From positions 147,808,597 through 147,872,596 of the forward strand of contig CM075652.1 of the NCBI GenBank assembly GCA_037953625.1: 64,000 bases of DNA. Reading direction: 5' to 3'. The notes beneath the pieces were generated by a model. It was given only the letters and a program-made list of their open reading frames with translations. It ran no database searches and was not told the origin of the DNA. Numbering within the stretch: the first letter of the stretch is position 1; every line of letters begins with the position of its first letter. The DNA comes from Crotalaria pallida. Taxonomy: Eukaryota > Streptophyta > Magnoliopsida > Fabales > Fabaceae. Position numbers and translations under genes: made by a program. Shown piece after piece: positions 26,882 to 39,060 of the stretch.

Positions 26882-28679
26882 ATGGGTCAACCCATCCCGC
26901 TTCAGCGGTTGGCCCAACCTTGCCATTGACCGACCCGTTGAAAATGTAGTGGATCGGGTTGAACCTTTTTCAAAAGTTGGACGAGAAAGTTGTCCTACCG
27001 ATTTTATGGTGGATCCTGCCAGCCAGCGAAAATTTAAAAGATTAATTTTTTTTAAACAAAAATTTAAAAATATTGTTTCTTAATTTATGTCATAATTTGA
27101 TTATTTAAAAGAAAAATGCTAAAGACTGTTTTTATGATATAGTTTAAGAGAATAAAAGAGATAAAATTATCTTTAAAAATGTTGAATTTGAAATATTGAA
27201 AATTAATGGATTTAGATTTTCAATATGAACTTTTTCTTAATTTATTCTTTAATCAATATTTTTAGGATGCTTGTTAACAAAACCTTTAAAATTTGATATC
27301 ATTGTAAGGGAGATGTCAAAAAATTTCACCGTCCTTCTTTGAGTTAGTGGCCGCAATCTAAGCCACTGCTAAGTTTGCAAATTAAATGTATAACCTGGAA
27401 ATAATTCTGTATCTGGTATGCGGTTTGGATGATGTATGAATATGGAGGGAATAAATTATAGTAATTTTTAGATTGATTGCAAGACTTCGAGTATAAGTTT
27501 TACATTTTCTAAAATAGGTGCATCAAACATTAGACATATTCTCTCAATTAATAAACAAATCATTGCAACAAAACCCAGTTTATTTAAAAATTGTTTAGTT
27601 GAATTAAGTCATTAGTGAATTATTAAGCAATTGCTTCCATACGTCATTCACAACATCATATATATCCTTTTTATCAATAACACCCATCGTTTTCAGATAG
27701 TTAAGACATACTTTATTACACATAATCCTTGCTTACTTATAGATACAAAATTCTTGATTAGTTTTATTGCTCCAACTCCCAAAAGTCTTCACATTCTTGA
27801 TTATTAAGCGTTTGAAATACTCTCTTATGCTTGACAAAACAACGATCTTGTGACCTTGAAAAAGATTAATTAGTGACTAATGATGATAGCTAATTAAAGT
27901 TAATGACAGGGACACAGTATCTCTTGTCTAGTTGTGTAAACCGATTATCATCACATTCTTCCAAACATAAACCTAGACAGACCTTAATTTGGTCTCTTGG
28001 AGCATATATCATAGTAGTGTTGGACCACAATATCTCTATATATTATACCTTAGTGGCTCTCAAGGAGATCTGATTTTGGGCTTGATGATCCTACTTTCAA
28101 TCTTTTACAATTTGTCAAGTAGTATATGTAAAATCATGCGCGTGCTTATCGATCTTCTTTAAGTCAACTGTTTTGTTATATTATTGTATTAAATTGCTTT
28201 AAATTGCATCATATATATTAAATGAATAAAAAAAACAAGTTGTTCACCCAAAAACAAAAACAAGTTAAAGCCAAACAATTTATTTTTAAATGAAATTCTA
28301 ATGATATGCATCCTTTTCACAACGGCTATGCCTCTAATGCATATCCCAAGTGCAACATAACAATTGTTAATTTGACGTTGTTCCAAAAGGTGAACCCATA
28401 AATTCTGGAGACACTCCAAATTGACAAAGCTCTCAGCTATATGTGCAGGTCTTACATGGAGCCTGTAGATCGATTTGACCTGACCTCTTAGATCTTTCCA
28501 CTGTTCTATTAGAAGTAGTTAATCAATTGAAATGCATCCAAATTTTATAAGATTGAGAGTATTCCCTAATTAATCAAAAATATTTAATTAATACATTATA
28601 ATTTTTCATAAGATGTTTGATAATTCCACTCATTGTCCCTCCAAGTTCCTTATGAGATAGATTTAATTAAGTATAAATA

Positions 28680-28724
<45 letters not shown>

Positions 28725-29557
28725 ATACTATATATACATCAATTAAGAACAAGTTCTATAAAAAAAATAGATGTCGCACATCATGAATTATTTTGTGGTT
28801 GGACAAAATATTATAATATGTTAAATTTTTAGTTAAATTTATTATTTTTTTTTTACAAATTATAAGACTTTCATTCATAAAGTGACACAAAGTATAAGAA
28901 AACAAATGTACTCCTTTATTAATAACTACACTAAGGATATTGTTTATTCTTTAATTAATTGTCAACTTAGTTGGTAGACTCACAAAATATTAAGCTAAAA
29001 TATCGTTCAAGGGAATTATTTTTATTGATATTACATTGAAAGTCACCATTTTCAAATTTCTTAATGCATGTCTTCGATGTTTTCATTTTGAATATAAGGT
29101 TTCTATCTTTAATTTTGTTGGGACATTCATTAAATTTTCCCATTAAGCATTAGATAGAGAGATAACACTTTTTTTTAAAAAAAAAACTAAACTTTAAAGT
29201 TGGGGCTAAAAAAAATGAGTTGATTAATAGTATGACTCACATTGTTTGAAAGCATTTTTTTAGAACTTTAATTCTCCCACCCCAAGCAAGCTAAGCATTC
29301 GAATTAATTTATGGTAGGCTTTCATTCTAGTGGTCCGAGCATGGGAATCCGTAGACCATAGGTCCCTTCAAGGGAGTCCTGCTACCTTGCTGGTTGTAAT
29401 GAAACCTTCGGCTTCACCATTTCTTTGGCATTATTTTATAAATTTCTTTAGGTCATTTTCAAACAGTATGTAGCTGTTGTTAAGTTGAAACTCATTCAGT
29501 GCATATTAGTATAATCTTTTCAATGGTGACTCGAGCAAGGTGAGTTATCCTCAAATC
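26882..29557. other. AT-rich intergenic region, no gene seen
   Basis: No coding sequence is supported. It contains a (TA)n run at 28687-28721. The stretch at 29310-29425 has mixed composition and may be an old retroposon tail, but no TSD or motif could be fixed. Confidence 0.5.
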
Positions 29558-29577
29558 AAAAGGACTATATCTGATTA

Positions 29578-29769
29578 AACCCCGAGCGTGTGGTTCAGTG
29601 GTAGGGATTGATCCACGCTTAAGCAAGGTCGGGTGTTCGAATCCTGCCTTGTGCATGCAGCAGCGTTAAATCTCGGGGCCAGCTGTCCCACCCATTAGAG
29701 GTGCCAACAAGCCAGCGAGGAGATTAGTCACTGCGGTCGCCAGTGGACACTCCGGTCATGGACAAAAAA
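29578..29769 (+). mobile_element. tRNA-derived SINE, copy 2 of the same family
   Basis: Same family as 25672-25904: GTGGTTCAGTGGTAGGGATT head, B box GTTCGAATCC, body with ATGCAGCAGCGTTAAATCTC, and an A-rich tail. A perfect 20-bp duplication beginning AAAAGGACTATATC lies at 29558-29577 and 29770-29789. It has the single-unit form of the block that is duplicated in copy 1, so it is closer to the ancestral structure. Confidence 0.93.
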
Positions 29770-31196
29770 AAAAGGACTATATCTGATTATACATTATTGC
29801 TCATCATCCAATTGGGCCCTTTAATTGATTTTAGTTTCAACTCCAACCATTAATCATGGTTTATTATGGTTTATTATGCATAAAGGGTATTTTCTAGTCG
29901 ATAGTCGAAGACTAATCCCTTCCAAAATGCCAGGAATTGAATCTCTTACATCATTTTAAGAAACTCAATCACCTACTAATTGTGTTAATTAAACCTTTTT
30001 ATTACTTGAATGTATCACTAGTACAGATCGGTCATTTCAGACCGGTTCCGCACCCCATTTCAGACCGGTTCTGAACCAGTCTTAAAAATGGCGGTCTTAT
30101 TGCTATGCCTTTAAATGAGACTGGTTTCGAACCGGTCTCATTCCCGACTAAAGAGACTGGTTCCGAACCAGTCTGAAAATCAAAAAATAACCAGTCTCTA
30201 TTGAAAGATGAACCAGTCTCATTGAGTATTTTGAACCGGTCTCATTTAAACTAAGAACCAGTCTGATTGAGTGATTTGAACCGGTCTGAAAACAAAAAAA
30301 TAACCAGTCTCATTGAGTATTTTGAACCGGTCTCATTGAGTATTTTTTTTTGCTTTTTGAACCGGTCTCATTGAGCCTTTTGAATCGGTCTCATTAAAAT
30401 CTGAATCATGTCTCAATTAAATTTTTAACCAGACTCGTTTGATGTTTTCAACCGGTTTCAATTAAAAAAACCACGTCATATGCATATTTAGTACAAGTTT
30501 GATCAACACAAGTATATAACACCATGCCTAGTGAAACTAACATAAACTACACAAAAGCCTTATATCTAGAGCGATAAGCTGCAAACTATCCCTTCCTAAA
30601 TCAAAAATGCATCCTTCTATCTTCTCCAGCCATCACATCTCGCCTTCCCCGGTCCAACAATCTATCAAGATAGAATATAAAAACAAATCTGCAAGTGAAA
30701 TATATAGCTTTCCATGGTAAGAAGAAACATAAAATTTCTAAATATAGATCCAAAGTATGTAAAGAATAAAGAATTGAGAAGAATTGAGAAGAAAGTAACT
30801 ATCATTAGTGAACAACATTAATTTTTTTTTATGACGGTAGCTTTCTTAAAAAATTCTTTTAAACATAAAGATACTTGATTTATCATATGAAACTCCAAAC
30901 AAATATCTATCAGAATGTAATAGGCAAAATAAAAGGTTAAGTTATGACACATGCAATGCAGCCATCAGATCTTGTCTTATCCAGCCATCATCTTGCCCTT
31001 CTTATTCAAGTTTTGTGAAGATAAATAAGAGTAGCAAATCAGTTGCTATTTTCACATTCAATAACAATTGGCTCATTAGAACACTCTATTAAGGAAATAC
31101 AATAACAATATCTAACATTAATCACATGGAAAAAAAAAGATGTTCCTTACCTCGATTTCATGATACCAAGGACTCCATGGCTTTTTAACAGGCAAA

Positions 31197-31306
31197 GCAA
31201 GAGTACTTAAAATGTACCTTGTAGATAACAGTGGTACTCTACCATCCTTTAGAAACAGTAAACACAGTAGAAAAAAATCTACAAGGTGCATTTTAAGTAC
31301 TCTTGC
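31197..31306. repeat. 29-bp near-perfect inverted repeat with 52-base loop
   Basis: The arms 31197-31225 (GCAAGAGTACTTAAAATGTA...) and 31278-31306 pair over 29 bases with a single mismatch that would be a G-U pair in RNA. Around it, TTACCTCGATTTCATGATACCA (near 31148 and 31306) and AGAAACAGTAAACACAGTAG (near 31251 and 31339) are each directly repeated. This pattern suggests a template-switching rearrangement inside the CACTA element. Confidence 0.85.
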
Positions 31307-31848
31307 TTACCTCGATTTCATGATACCATGATACCAGGAGAAACAGTAAACACAGTAGAAAAAAAATCGTAACAGCTGCAGCAGAATAAAAACTTAGTCA
31401 ATCACTACTCAGAGCTCCAAAATTTCTAACAAGCCAGCATAATGGACATATATAGCAATAGAAGCATTGTATGGACGAAAGAAAAAACAGCTACAGCCTC
31501 AAACCCCATTAAAGCCACACTAATCTTTCATGAAAATTATACCATCAAACTTTGGACCAAATGGGATAAAAGTTATGCATAAACTTCACAAGAAGCTAGT
31601 TAGTCATGAGATTCACTTAAATTACAAGCAGCAGTTAAAAAAGAAGCAAAAGAAGTGAAAAGAAGTCCATCAATATTAAAAAAAAGAAGCTACTTTAGTT
31701 TTACATAATGCATTTATGCATATAGAAACCGAAGAATTAAGAAATATATTTCCAATGTTCATAATATGTAAATATGCAAGTAGAAGTATTTAAAGAGTTT
31801 ATGAACATATGATACTCTTACCAAACCCCTAAGGGTTATTCAAAATAC

Positions 31849-32229
31849 CTACCCGTTTGATTGCACCATATGACTCAAACTCCCTTTTGATTCTGCTCTC
31901 AGTAGTCTCATAACTCTGTAAAAATAACGCCAATGAGGGGAATGAAAAGCAATATGCTACTCAAAAGTGTCACACTACATTAGAGAATTAACTTACCAAT
32001 TTGGACACAAACAATGTCTTGTATGGATCTCTTGATATATTTGGGTCCTTATGTGGATCATCTGTGTAGAAACAGATATAAGAACAACATTCAGATTTCA
32101 GAGAACATTACTTCACAAATATTAACAAAGCCATAACAACATGGAGTAGTTACATTTTTCAAGCTCCTCTGCAGCCTTTGCTGCTCCCTTCTCTACTCTT
32201 AACTTCTGTATTCTCGCTTTTTTTTGTGC
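31849..32229 (-). pseudogene. Captured three-exon fragment of a U1 snRNP 70K gene
   Basis: On the minus strand three exons with intact splice sites read in one frame: 32229-32154 (KARIQKLRVEKGAAKAAEEL), 32061-31997 (DPNISRDPYKTLFVSKL) and 31915-31849 (SYETTESRIKREFESYGAIK). Acceptors are CTCAG, CACAG and TACAG; donors are GTAACT, GTAAGT and GTATTT. These match the stretch of U1-70K leading into its RNA-recognition motif, including RNP2 (LFVSKL). U1-70K recognises U1 snRNA in the spliceosome. The RNP1 strand, the rest of the RRM, the N-terminus and the arginine-rich tail are missing. The fragment is inside the CACTA element, so it is a captured copy. A chimeric transcript from the GC-rich block at 33.3-33.9 kb is possible. 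Confidence 0.9.
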
Positions 32230-33249
32230 CTGAGTTCACCAAAACGGAACAAGTCAACACAATATACATATTATACTCCACACTTTGGGGCAAGGGGGAC
32301 CCAAAAGAACTATTTCATAATATTTATTTTCTACATATTTGCTCTATGAAAAGTAAAAGATATTCAGCATGGAGCAATAATGGTATTCCACTAAACATTA
32401 CAAGAATATTAACCAGTTTTATATAAAATTAAAAATCAAACTGAAAACTGGTGAAGAATGAAGAGGCAAGAGTTATTATACTTTTTAAATCTATTACACA
32501 TGTCACACTCAAGCTTGTTCGTTGTTTGCTAATTGCTATTCATAACCACAAAATATGTATGCAAATGATGTCTTAGACAATCACCGTGCAAGACAGGAAT
32601 TAGTACCATATAAAAGAGGACACAGGCTAGGAATAATTAAAACTTTGTTTTTTCAAAGTCCACCCCCATGCAAAAACTAAACTTTAAAATCTCAGAAATC
32701 ACAAACAGAGAATAGATAAACAGTAACTCACTCTCAATATTTGTCACAAATTAAGAGTAATTGAAACCGTTGTCTGAATGAACAATGGCTACGGCAAACA
32801 TACACTTCACACGTCAGTGGAGGAGAGTAGGAGACAACCATAATAAGAATCAGATAAATAAAGAAAGAAAATTTCCACTCTGTCCACCACAAAGTTTCAC
32901 AAGAGAAGCAAAGCCTAAACACGACTAGAGATGTCGTTTTATCTATATCAGTAACAAAAATAGGACTACTAAGACAATATCTCCAGATTAATATGCCAGA
33001 CACAACAACCACACAAAATTTCAAAAACCCTTAAATTTCAAAATTATACCTTCTCAATTGGAAAACCTTAGCTGGATGAGGACCTTCTAGACTTGGTAGG
33101 CGTCGAGATGGAAAAGCGTTCCACAATTTTCCTCTCCCTTGTTGGCCTGACACTACCGGGAGAAGGCTTAGAGGAGGACAAAACGACACGGCAATATTCA
33201 GCGCAACAGGGCAAAACGACACGCAATAGCAGCTCCTCCAAGGCAGCAA

Positions 33250-33862
33250 AGCAATTTACTTCGGTTTTGAGCATGAACTACTAGCGAACCCCGGGTTCGT
33301 GTTGGCTTAGTGTCCATATTGAGGGAGAAAAGAGAGCTAGGGCAACAAGTCACGGCGCTGGTGACTGAGGCCATGGGAACCGCGATTTGTGGCAAGGAAC
33401 TCAGGGAGAGAGAGATCGCGAAGGAGGTAGAGGGACGGAGAGGGTAGCGCTGGTCACAGGTTCTTGGCGGCGCGAACGATGATGGTGGCTTCGCTGGTGG
33501 CGGTTCGGTTCGCGAAGGAGGCTGCTCGCGAGAGGAACGCGCGATGGCGACCGAGAGGGAGAAGAGGGCGCGCGTGACGGGCTCCTTAGGTGATGGAGGC
33601 GGCGGCCGACAGAGAGAGGGCAAGAAGGGACTGACGGTGGAGGTGGAGGGCTTGAAGAAGGGACCAACTGTGGTGGTGGAGGGCTTGGACGATGGCGGCA
33701 GGTGAGGTCGCTCTTCTTGCTTAGGAGCGGCGGTGGCTGGTGACTGGATATGAAGATTGAACAGAGATAGGGGGCTTCTGTATGAGAGAAAGAGAGATAA
33801 TGTTGGGAGAGGGAGATCTGAGAAAGAGAGGAAAGGAACAGAGAAGGACTTTGGCTTAGGTT
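33250..33862 (-). other. GC-rich leader-like block inside the CACTA element
   Basis: Unlike its surroundings this block is GC-rich. On the minus strand it carries a long Pro/Ser/Arg-rich open frame (33920-33198) without any recognisable domain. It lies upstream of, and in the same orientation as, the U1-70K exons. It may be a captured promoter or first exon of another gene. The open frame itself is probably a composition effect. Confidence 0.4.
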
Positions 33863-34528
33863 GGTTTATTACGAGACTGGTTTCGTGCGGAACCGGTCTA
33901 ATTTTAATAAACCACCACAACGAGACTGGTTCCGCACGAAACCAGTCTTATTTAAATGCACATAAAGAGACTGGTTCTACACGGAACCAGTCTTATTTAA
34001 ATGCCAAAAGAGACTGGTTCCGCACGGCCGCACGGAACCAGTCTTATTTAAATTTTTTGAGCTAAGGAGACTGGTTCCGCATGAAACCAGTCTTATTTAA
34101 TATATAATTCAGACTGGTTATACCAATCAACCAGTCTGATTTCAATAAGTGGCCATAAAGAGACTGGTTCCGTGCGGAACCAGTCTTAATTAAGTGGTCT
34201 AAAATCTATATTTTGTACTAGTGTATAGCTGTCAAAACGGGCCGGTCCGCCCGGGTTCGGGCCGGCCCAGCCCGGGTGCCGGCCAAATGATTCTGGGCCA
34301 AATAGCCCGGGTGCAAGTTGTGTTCACTAGCATGCAGCCCAAACCCGCACTTTACCCAGGGTTTTTTGGCCCGGCCCTTGTTTGGGTTTTTTGGCCCGGC
34401 TCTAGACCGGGCTAATAAGCCCGGGTTCAATTTATGACCACATTTCTGGAACCCAAACCCGCACTTTCCCCGGGTTTTTTGGCCCGGCCCACATCGACCC
34501 GGCCCGTTTTGACAGCTCTACTTGAATG

Positions 34529-37231
34529 CAATTGAACGTGTATATATGTCGACATTAGCTTTTTTTTTTTAAATATAAAAAAATTAATTCCAAAAAAAGC
34601 AATAATACATCGACACTCGGCTGATGTGGATATCAAATAGGGTAATAGGGGTGGGTCAAAAAAGACCAAATTTGTTATTGCTATTTCATTTCATTTATTT
34701 TTAGATGATATTTTTTTTCTTATCGGTTTCAACGTTATCTTCTTTTCTAATGAATTGATGCATGGATGGGTATTTTACGTGTAATTTTTTTTATTACTTA
34801 GAATTTGGATCCATCCAGCAACATTGGACTCGACGAGTCTGGTTAAACTGAGTGATATAAATTGAAACATGTCCAATTTAATTAATTAATTAGGGATCAA
34901 GCATAGAATTTTAGACTCATTTTCGATCGCTCTTTACCAACTGAGCTAGGCTTGGTGGACGTATTCTATCTAAGTGTAATTAAATTAAATATGATTAAAA
35001 AATTCATATTAGTGAATAATACATAAGCAAAGAATATATAAGCATAAAGGAAAATTTTTTGATGCTTCCCTTTTCAAATGATATTTATGCACTCCTTTTA
35101 ATTTTTTCATGAAAATTCTTTTTTAGCTTTGTCTTTAATTTCAAATTTCATTCACTTTTTCTTACTGCAAATAGTCTAATACCACCCATCCTACCCTACC
35201 ATCATTGTTATCATATCCAACTTCATCTATGATAGTCGTCCCACTATTGTGATAATATTTTTGACCTCTACAATTTTCCAAAAAATTATGACAGAATTTA
35301 TCATCTTCTACTTACCTTAAGATTGATATTATAATTTATCATTATTTCAACTTTTAATTTCAATTTTTAAAAATTTTAACTATTTAATTAATAATATTAT
35401 AAAAAAAATTAAAACAAAATTAAAAAGGGAGCATCAAATAACCACCACCTAAGTATCAAAGCTTATCAACCTAATATCTTAATTTTTTGAGTTTGGTATG
35501 TGCAGTGTTTCAATTCTATGCTCAACCCATTAATCAAGATCTGCTCCCAGTTTCATAACATGATAAACCAACTATCTCAATACTCAATAGAATGATGCAT
35601 GAGTATTACATGGGTGCATTACTTGTCAACAAGAGAGGCACATTGACCACATAGATTAAAGAAAAATAGGGTACACCGCGAACAACCTTAATTTTCATTT
35701 CCAACTACTACTTTTATGATTTGATCCCAGACTATATTATCTACCACATATATAGTTGTTTGCCTTTTCTGGCATCCATGTTGTGGGTGTGGGATTTGAC
35801 TTCCTTTGTCGGTCGCCACTGCTCATGATCTATTTCTATTCACATTCGCAAAATAAAATTGTTATTTGACATAACAATTAAAAATTGTCAATTGATTTTT
35901 AAGTGGCTTTTTTTTACAATTTTTTTTTTTACAGTTGAAAGTTGTCATCCAAATTATTTGACAATTAGTAAGAGAATTTGTCAATTGATTTTTAAGTGGT
36001 TTTTTTTTTTTTTTACAATTAGAAGTTGTCATCCAAATTATTTGATAATTAGTAAGAGAAGTTGTAAAATGTGTGTTATACAAATAACAAAATTTGTATA
36101 AAGAAAAAAAAATAAAAATGAAAAATGAGGGTCAACATCTTTCAAAGGCTCCACTCTGCTTTCAAACATTCCTTCGAGCATGATATCCCTCGTAAAGTCC
36201 TGTACTGACCACACATTAAGCCAGATTATGGATTAAACCTCCAAGAGAAGTAAATTAATCTTGTCCTGGTTGAACTTGCTACTTTAAAACCAAAATTCAA
36301 ATACAAGAAAGATAAAAACGATTGTCTTTTTTACATTTTTTTTTAACTTGTGCACGAATAAATTATATTTGATTAACAAATGTTTTAAAGATGCTTGTTA
36401 GCATTTATCATAAAAAAAACTACAAATAAACATTTAAATAAATTTTGATAATCGTCATTAATAATTGGTTTATAAATAACACGTGTCATTGTGGTGTGTG
36501 GTTTGAAAAATTTATAGGTCAATTTTGAAAAAGATATACCTTTTTTCTTTAAGCAAACAACCTTTAAAATCCACTAAATTAGGTGTTTAAGTCCCCTGTT
36601 TTTTTCTTCAAAACTTGATTAGGTGTATGAATCCAGTTTAGCTTCTTAGTTCAATGAGGCATTAATATATGATTTTCATTTTTGCCATTGTATAAGAAAT
36701 ATGAAAAAAAAAATATTGGAGTAATATTAACGGTGGAAGAAATAGTTAATGGGTAACAATAATGATAAAGAGATAAAGGTTAAAAATTAAAAAAATTTTA
36801 TATGTTATTAGAATTAATTAATTTTATTTTTTTTTGTGACTTTACGACCAAAAGGCAGATAAATAAAAAAAAAGGTACTAATTTAAACTAAATATCACTT
36901 GCTATCGTTCAAAAAAAAAAAGAAGAAGAAGAAGTAAATATCACTTGCTATCTTAATGGCTAAGTTTAATTAATTAGCTAATTTTTGCCTCTTTAACAAG
37001 GGTTAGTGATCAGCTCATGAATTTGAGTTTTCGTATTTGAAGATATTTTTTTTTAATGTGGTATATGACATCGTATATATTTATCTTCTACTTTCATATA
37101 TTATTTAATTTTGTTTGTATTCATATTTTTATAATAATTATATAAAAGGAAGGCATTTAAATATATTGATGTCCAAGTTTAGGTTTTTTCATAGATGTCT
37201 TTTATTTTTTATCTTTTACTAGAAAAAAAAT
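34529..37231. other. AT-rich intergenic region, no gene seen
   Basis: No coding region is supported. On the minus strand, 34962-34880 has a tRNA-like CTAGCTCAGTTGGTAAAGAG and a degenerate B box (GCTTGATCCC), probably an eroded SINE or tRNA relic rather than a working tRNA gene. A short tandem duplication lies at 35878-36068. Confidence 0.45.
35878..36068. repeat. Two-copy tandem repeat, unit about 95 bp
   Basis: TTGTCAATTGATTTTTAAGT, a T run, GTTGTCATCCAAATTATTTG and CAATTAGTAAGAGAA occur twice in the same order, with small differences and different T-run lengths. Confidence 0.85.
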
Positions 37232-37517
37232 ATTATTTCTATCTGGATAGGCAAGTTGAGAACTCTGGATAGGCTATCTGGTTTTATGTTCATTACTAAT
37301 CATGGTTGTCTTCGCTTGACATCTGTTGAATCCAGGGATCATATGTTTTTTGAATGTAATTGGAGTCGTAGTCTCCTTGAGAGCTGCTGTATGTGGATTG
37401 GTATTGACAGGTGGCCTTACAAGTACCATAACTGGACAAGTTGGATTCGGACAGCCTTTCGTGACAGGACCAGGCGCAAATGTGTGTTTGCTATGTTTAC
37501 AGCATTAATTTACCACT

Positions 37518-39046
37518 TGTTGGAAATCAACAAGCGGCTCAATATAGTCTAGAGGGGGGTGAATAGAATATTGAAGCCTTATTACAGATTTTTCGTCCAC
37601 CTAAGAGAATGGTTTTATGAAAATAAATTTTCTTAAAAATTCAGTTCAGATTACTCGAGTAACTCAAGCCTTCACTCGAGTAATACGCAACCAAAAATAA
37701 TTTCACTCGAGTATTCAGCAAATCACTCGAGTATTACGAAAGCAGATTTTAAATCACTCGAGTAACAGAAAACCTACTCGAGTAATGTTTATAAACTGAA
37801 AGCAGATTACTCGAGTGACAAGAACTTTACTCGAGTAAACTGGGTAAAATTCAATTTAAACTTTGTTTTCAATGGAGTTCTTCAAGAATAACAATGCTAT
37901 GATGATTCAACAAATTATGAATGATTAATATGAACAATTTCAAGTAATATTAACATGCAATTTTAGATCAATTTAGTAGAATTAAGAAAACCCCAATTCT
38001 AACCTAAAAATGCAAATGTTAATGAATTAATGAAATACAAGGAATGAAAATAAAAGAGACACAAGGATTTATCCTGGTTCACTTTCACCCACTTGAAAGC
38101 TACTCCAGTCCCCTCTTAAATCAAGAGAGATTCTTCACTAGAAATCTTCAAATGTAGATTTTACAATGTTTTAAGATGCAACTAGATTCTTAGTTCTCCT
38201 ATCTTAAAACCCAACTCAAAGTGTGTACCAAACACTTTGATCTAATCTACCCCTTTTGAGTATTCTAGATTTCCTTGCTAATTGATTGAAGATGCTTCCA
38301 ACCAATCCTCTTTTCTTGCTTTGATTTGATCCTCAAAGTCTTCCTTGTGAGATTCTTCACTTGTGTTGAAACTTCAATGATGCAATCACAAATTGCAAAT
38401 CTTCAACAACCACTAAGAACAAAAATATGATCTCAAGAATATTTGAACAATGATAGAAAATAGAGTGAAGAATGAAAAGTTCTTTGTTGAATCTTGATAG
38501 CTCTTGAAAGATTTAAAATAGCTCTTGAATTACTTTTCAAAGTGTATTAGAAAAATTGTAAGAATGAATGTCTATTTCTTTGAAAGAGAAAATTAAGTCC
38601 TTTTAAAATTTTCCCAACACTGATTGAATTACTCGAGTAAACCAAACAACGTCACTCGAGTGAAACATGTCAGATTAAGTTACTCGAGTGATGTGTAAAC
38701 CATTACTCGATTAACCTGTCAGAACATAAATTACTCGAGTGAACCAATACTCATTACTCGAGTAAACTGATCAGAATCTGAATAAAAACAAAGTTTTTCT
38801 AAAATGATTTTCACAAGCTATTTAATCAAGATTTAAAGTATCTTCACTCTTAATCAGACATTATTTAAATATTCTTAAAATCACCTAAGCTACCCACACC
38901 AATGAGATGCATTGCATAAAATAAAGATTACATTGAAATAGAATTAATAAAAATCCTAATTCTAATCTTCATGTGGTGTAGCTTGCTTGTTGCCAATGTT
39001 GTTGCTTGGAGAGAGATTGTTAGCATCAAAACATGAGAATCCTACA
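37518..39046 (-). repeat. 3' LTR of the Copia element
   Basis: On the minus strand the LTR runs from TGTAGGATTC to TTTCCAACA (1529 bp). It contains 13 perfect ACTCGAGT palindromes and one near-copy (ACTCGATT), in two clusters: about 37645-37840 and 38627-38765. No difference from the 5' LTR was found on direct reading. Confidence 0.95.
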
Positions 39047-39060
39047 AACTCCCCCTTTTT
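39047..39060 (-). other. Polypurine tract of the Copia element
   Basis: On the minus strand AAAAAGGGGGAGTT directly precedes the 3' LTR start TGTAGGA. It primes plus-strand DNA synthesis. Two related purine tracts lie slightly upstream in the element: AAAAGGGGGAG near 39190-39180 and TAGGGGGAGTA near 39115-39105. Sireviruses often have such repeated tracts. Confidence 0.85.

Larger units (their letters stand above)
30016..34223. mobile_element. Non-autonomous CACTA (En/Spm) element with captured gene pieces
   Basis: The termini are CACTAGTACA and TGTACTAGTG, flanked by TAT on both sides (30013-30015 and 34224-34226), the 3-bp TSD of CACTA elements. Dense subterminal motifs of the type GAGACTGGTTCCG / CGGAACCAGTCT in both orientations fill 30040-30470 and 33863-34190. 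The 4.2-kb interior has no transposase. It carries three U1-70K-like exons (31849-32229, minus strand), a GC-rich leader-like block (33250-33860) and an inverted repeat (31197-31306). This is the gene-capturing form of CACTA element. Confidence 0.93.
30013..34520. mobile_element. hAT MITE split by a CACTA element, 8-bp TSD
   Basis: The right part (34224-34520) ends CCCGTTTTGACAGCTCTA and begins TATAGCTGTCAAAACGGG, a matching inverted terminus, with GGCCCGG motifs throughout. The 8 bases before it do not match the TSD after the right end (CTTGAATG, 34521-34528). That same CTTGAATG is found at 30005-30012, followed by TAT and then the CACTA element. Thus the hAT MITE's first three bases are at 30013-30015, the CACTA insertion follows, and TAT is repeated at 34224-34226 as the CACTA TSD. 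The MITE proper is about 297 bp. Confidence 0.92.

Noticed and set aside
33198..33920. 240-codon Pro/Ser/Arg-rich open frame on the minus strand
   Set aside because: GC-rich low-complexity sequence inside a CACTA element, with no domain; kept only as a leader-like block.
34880..34962. Possible tRNA gene on the minus strand
   Set aside because: It has an A-box-like start but no proper B box, T arm or acceptor stem; more likely an eroded SINE head.
37256..37552. 98-codon open frame read as a separate small gene
   Set aside because: It is the LINE zinc-binding region running into the Copia LTR, not a gene of its own.
37645..37840. Regularly spaced ACTCGAGT sites read as a CRISPR-like array
   Set aside because: The repeats are 8-10 bp palindromes with uneven short spacers inside a plant LTR; nothing else fits a CRISPR array.
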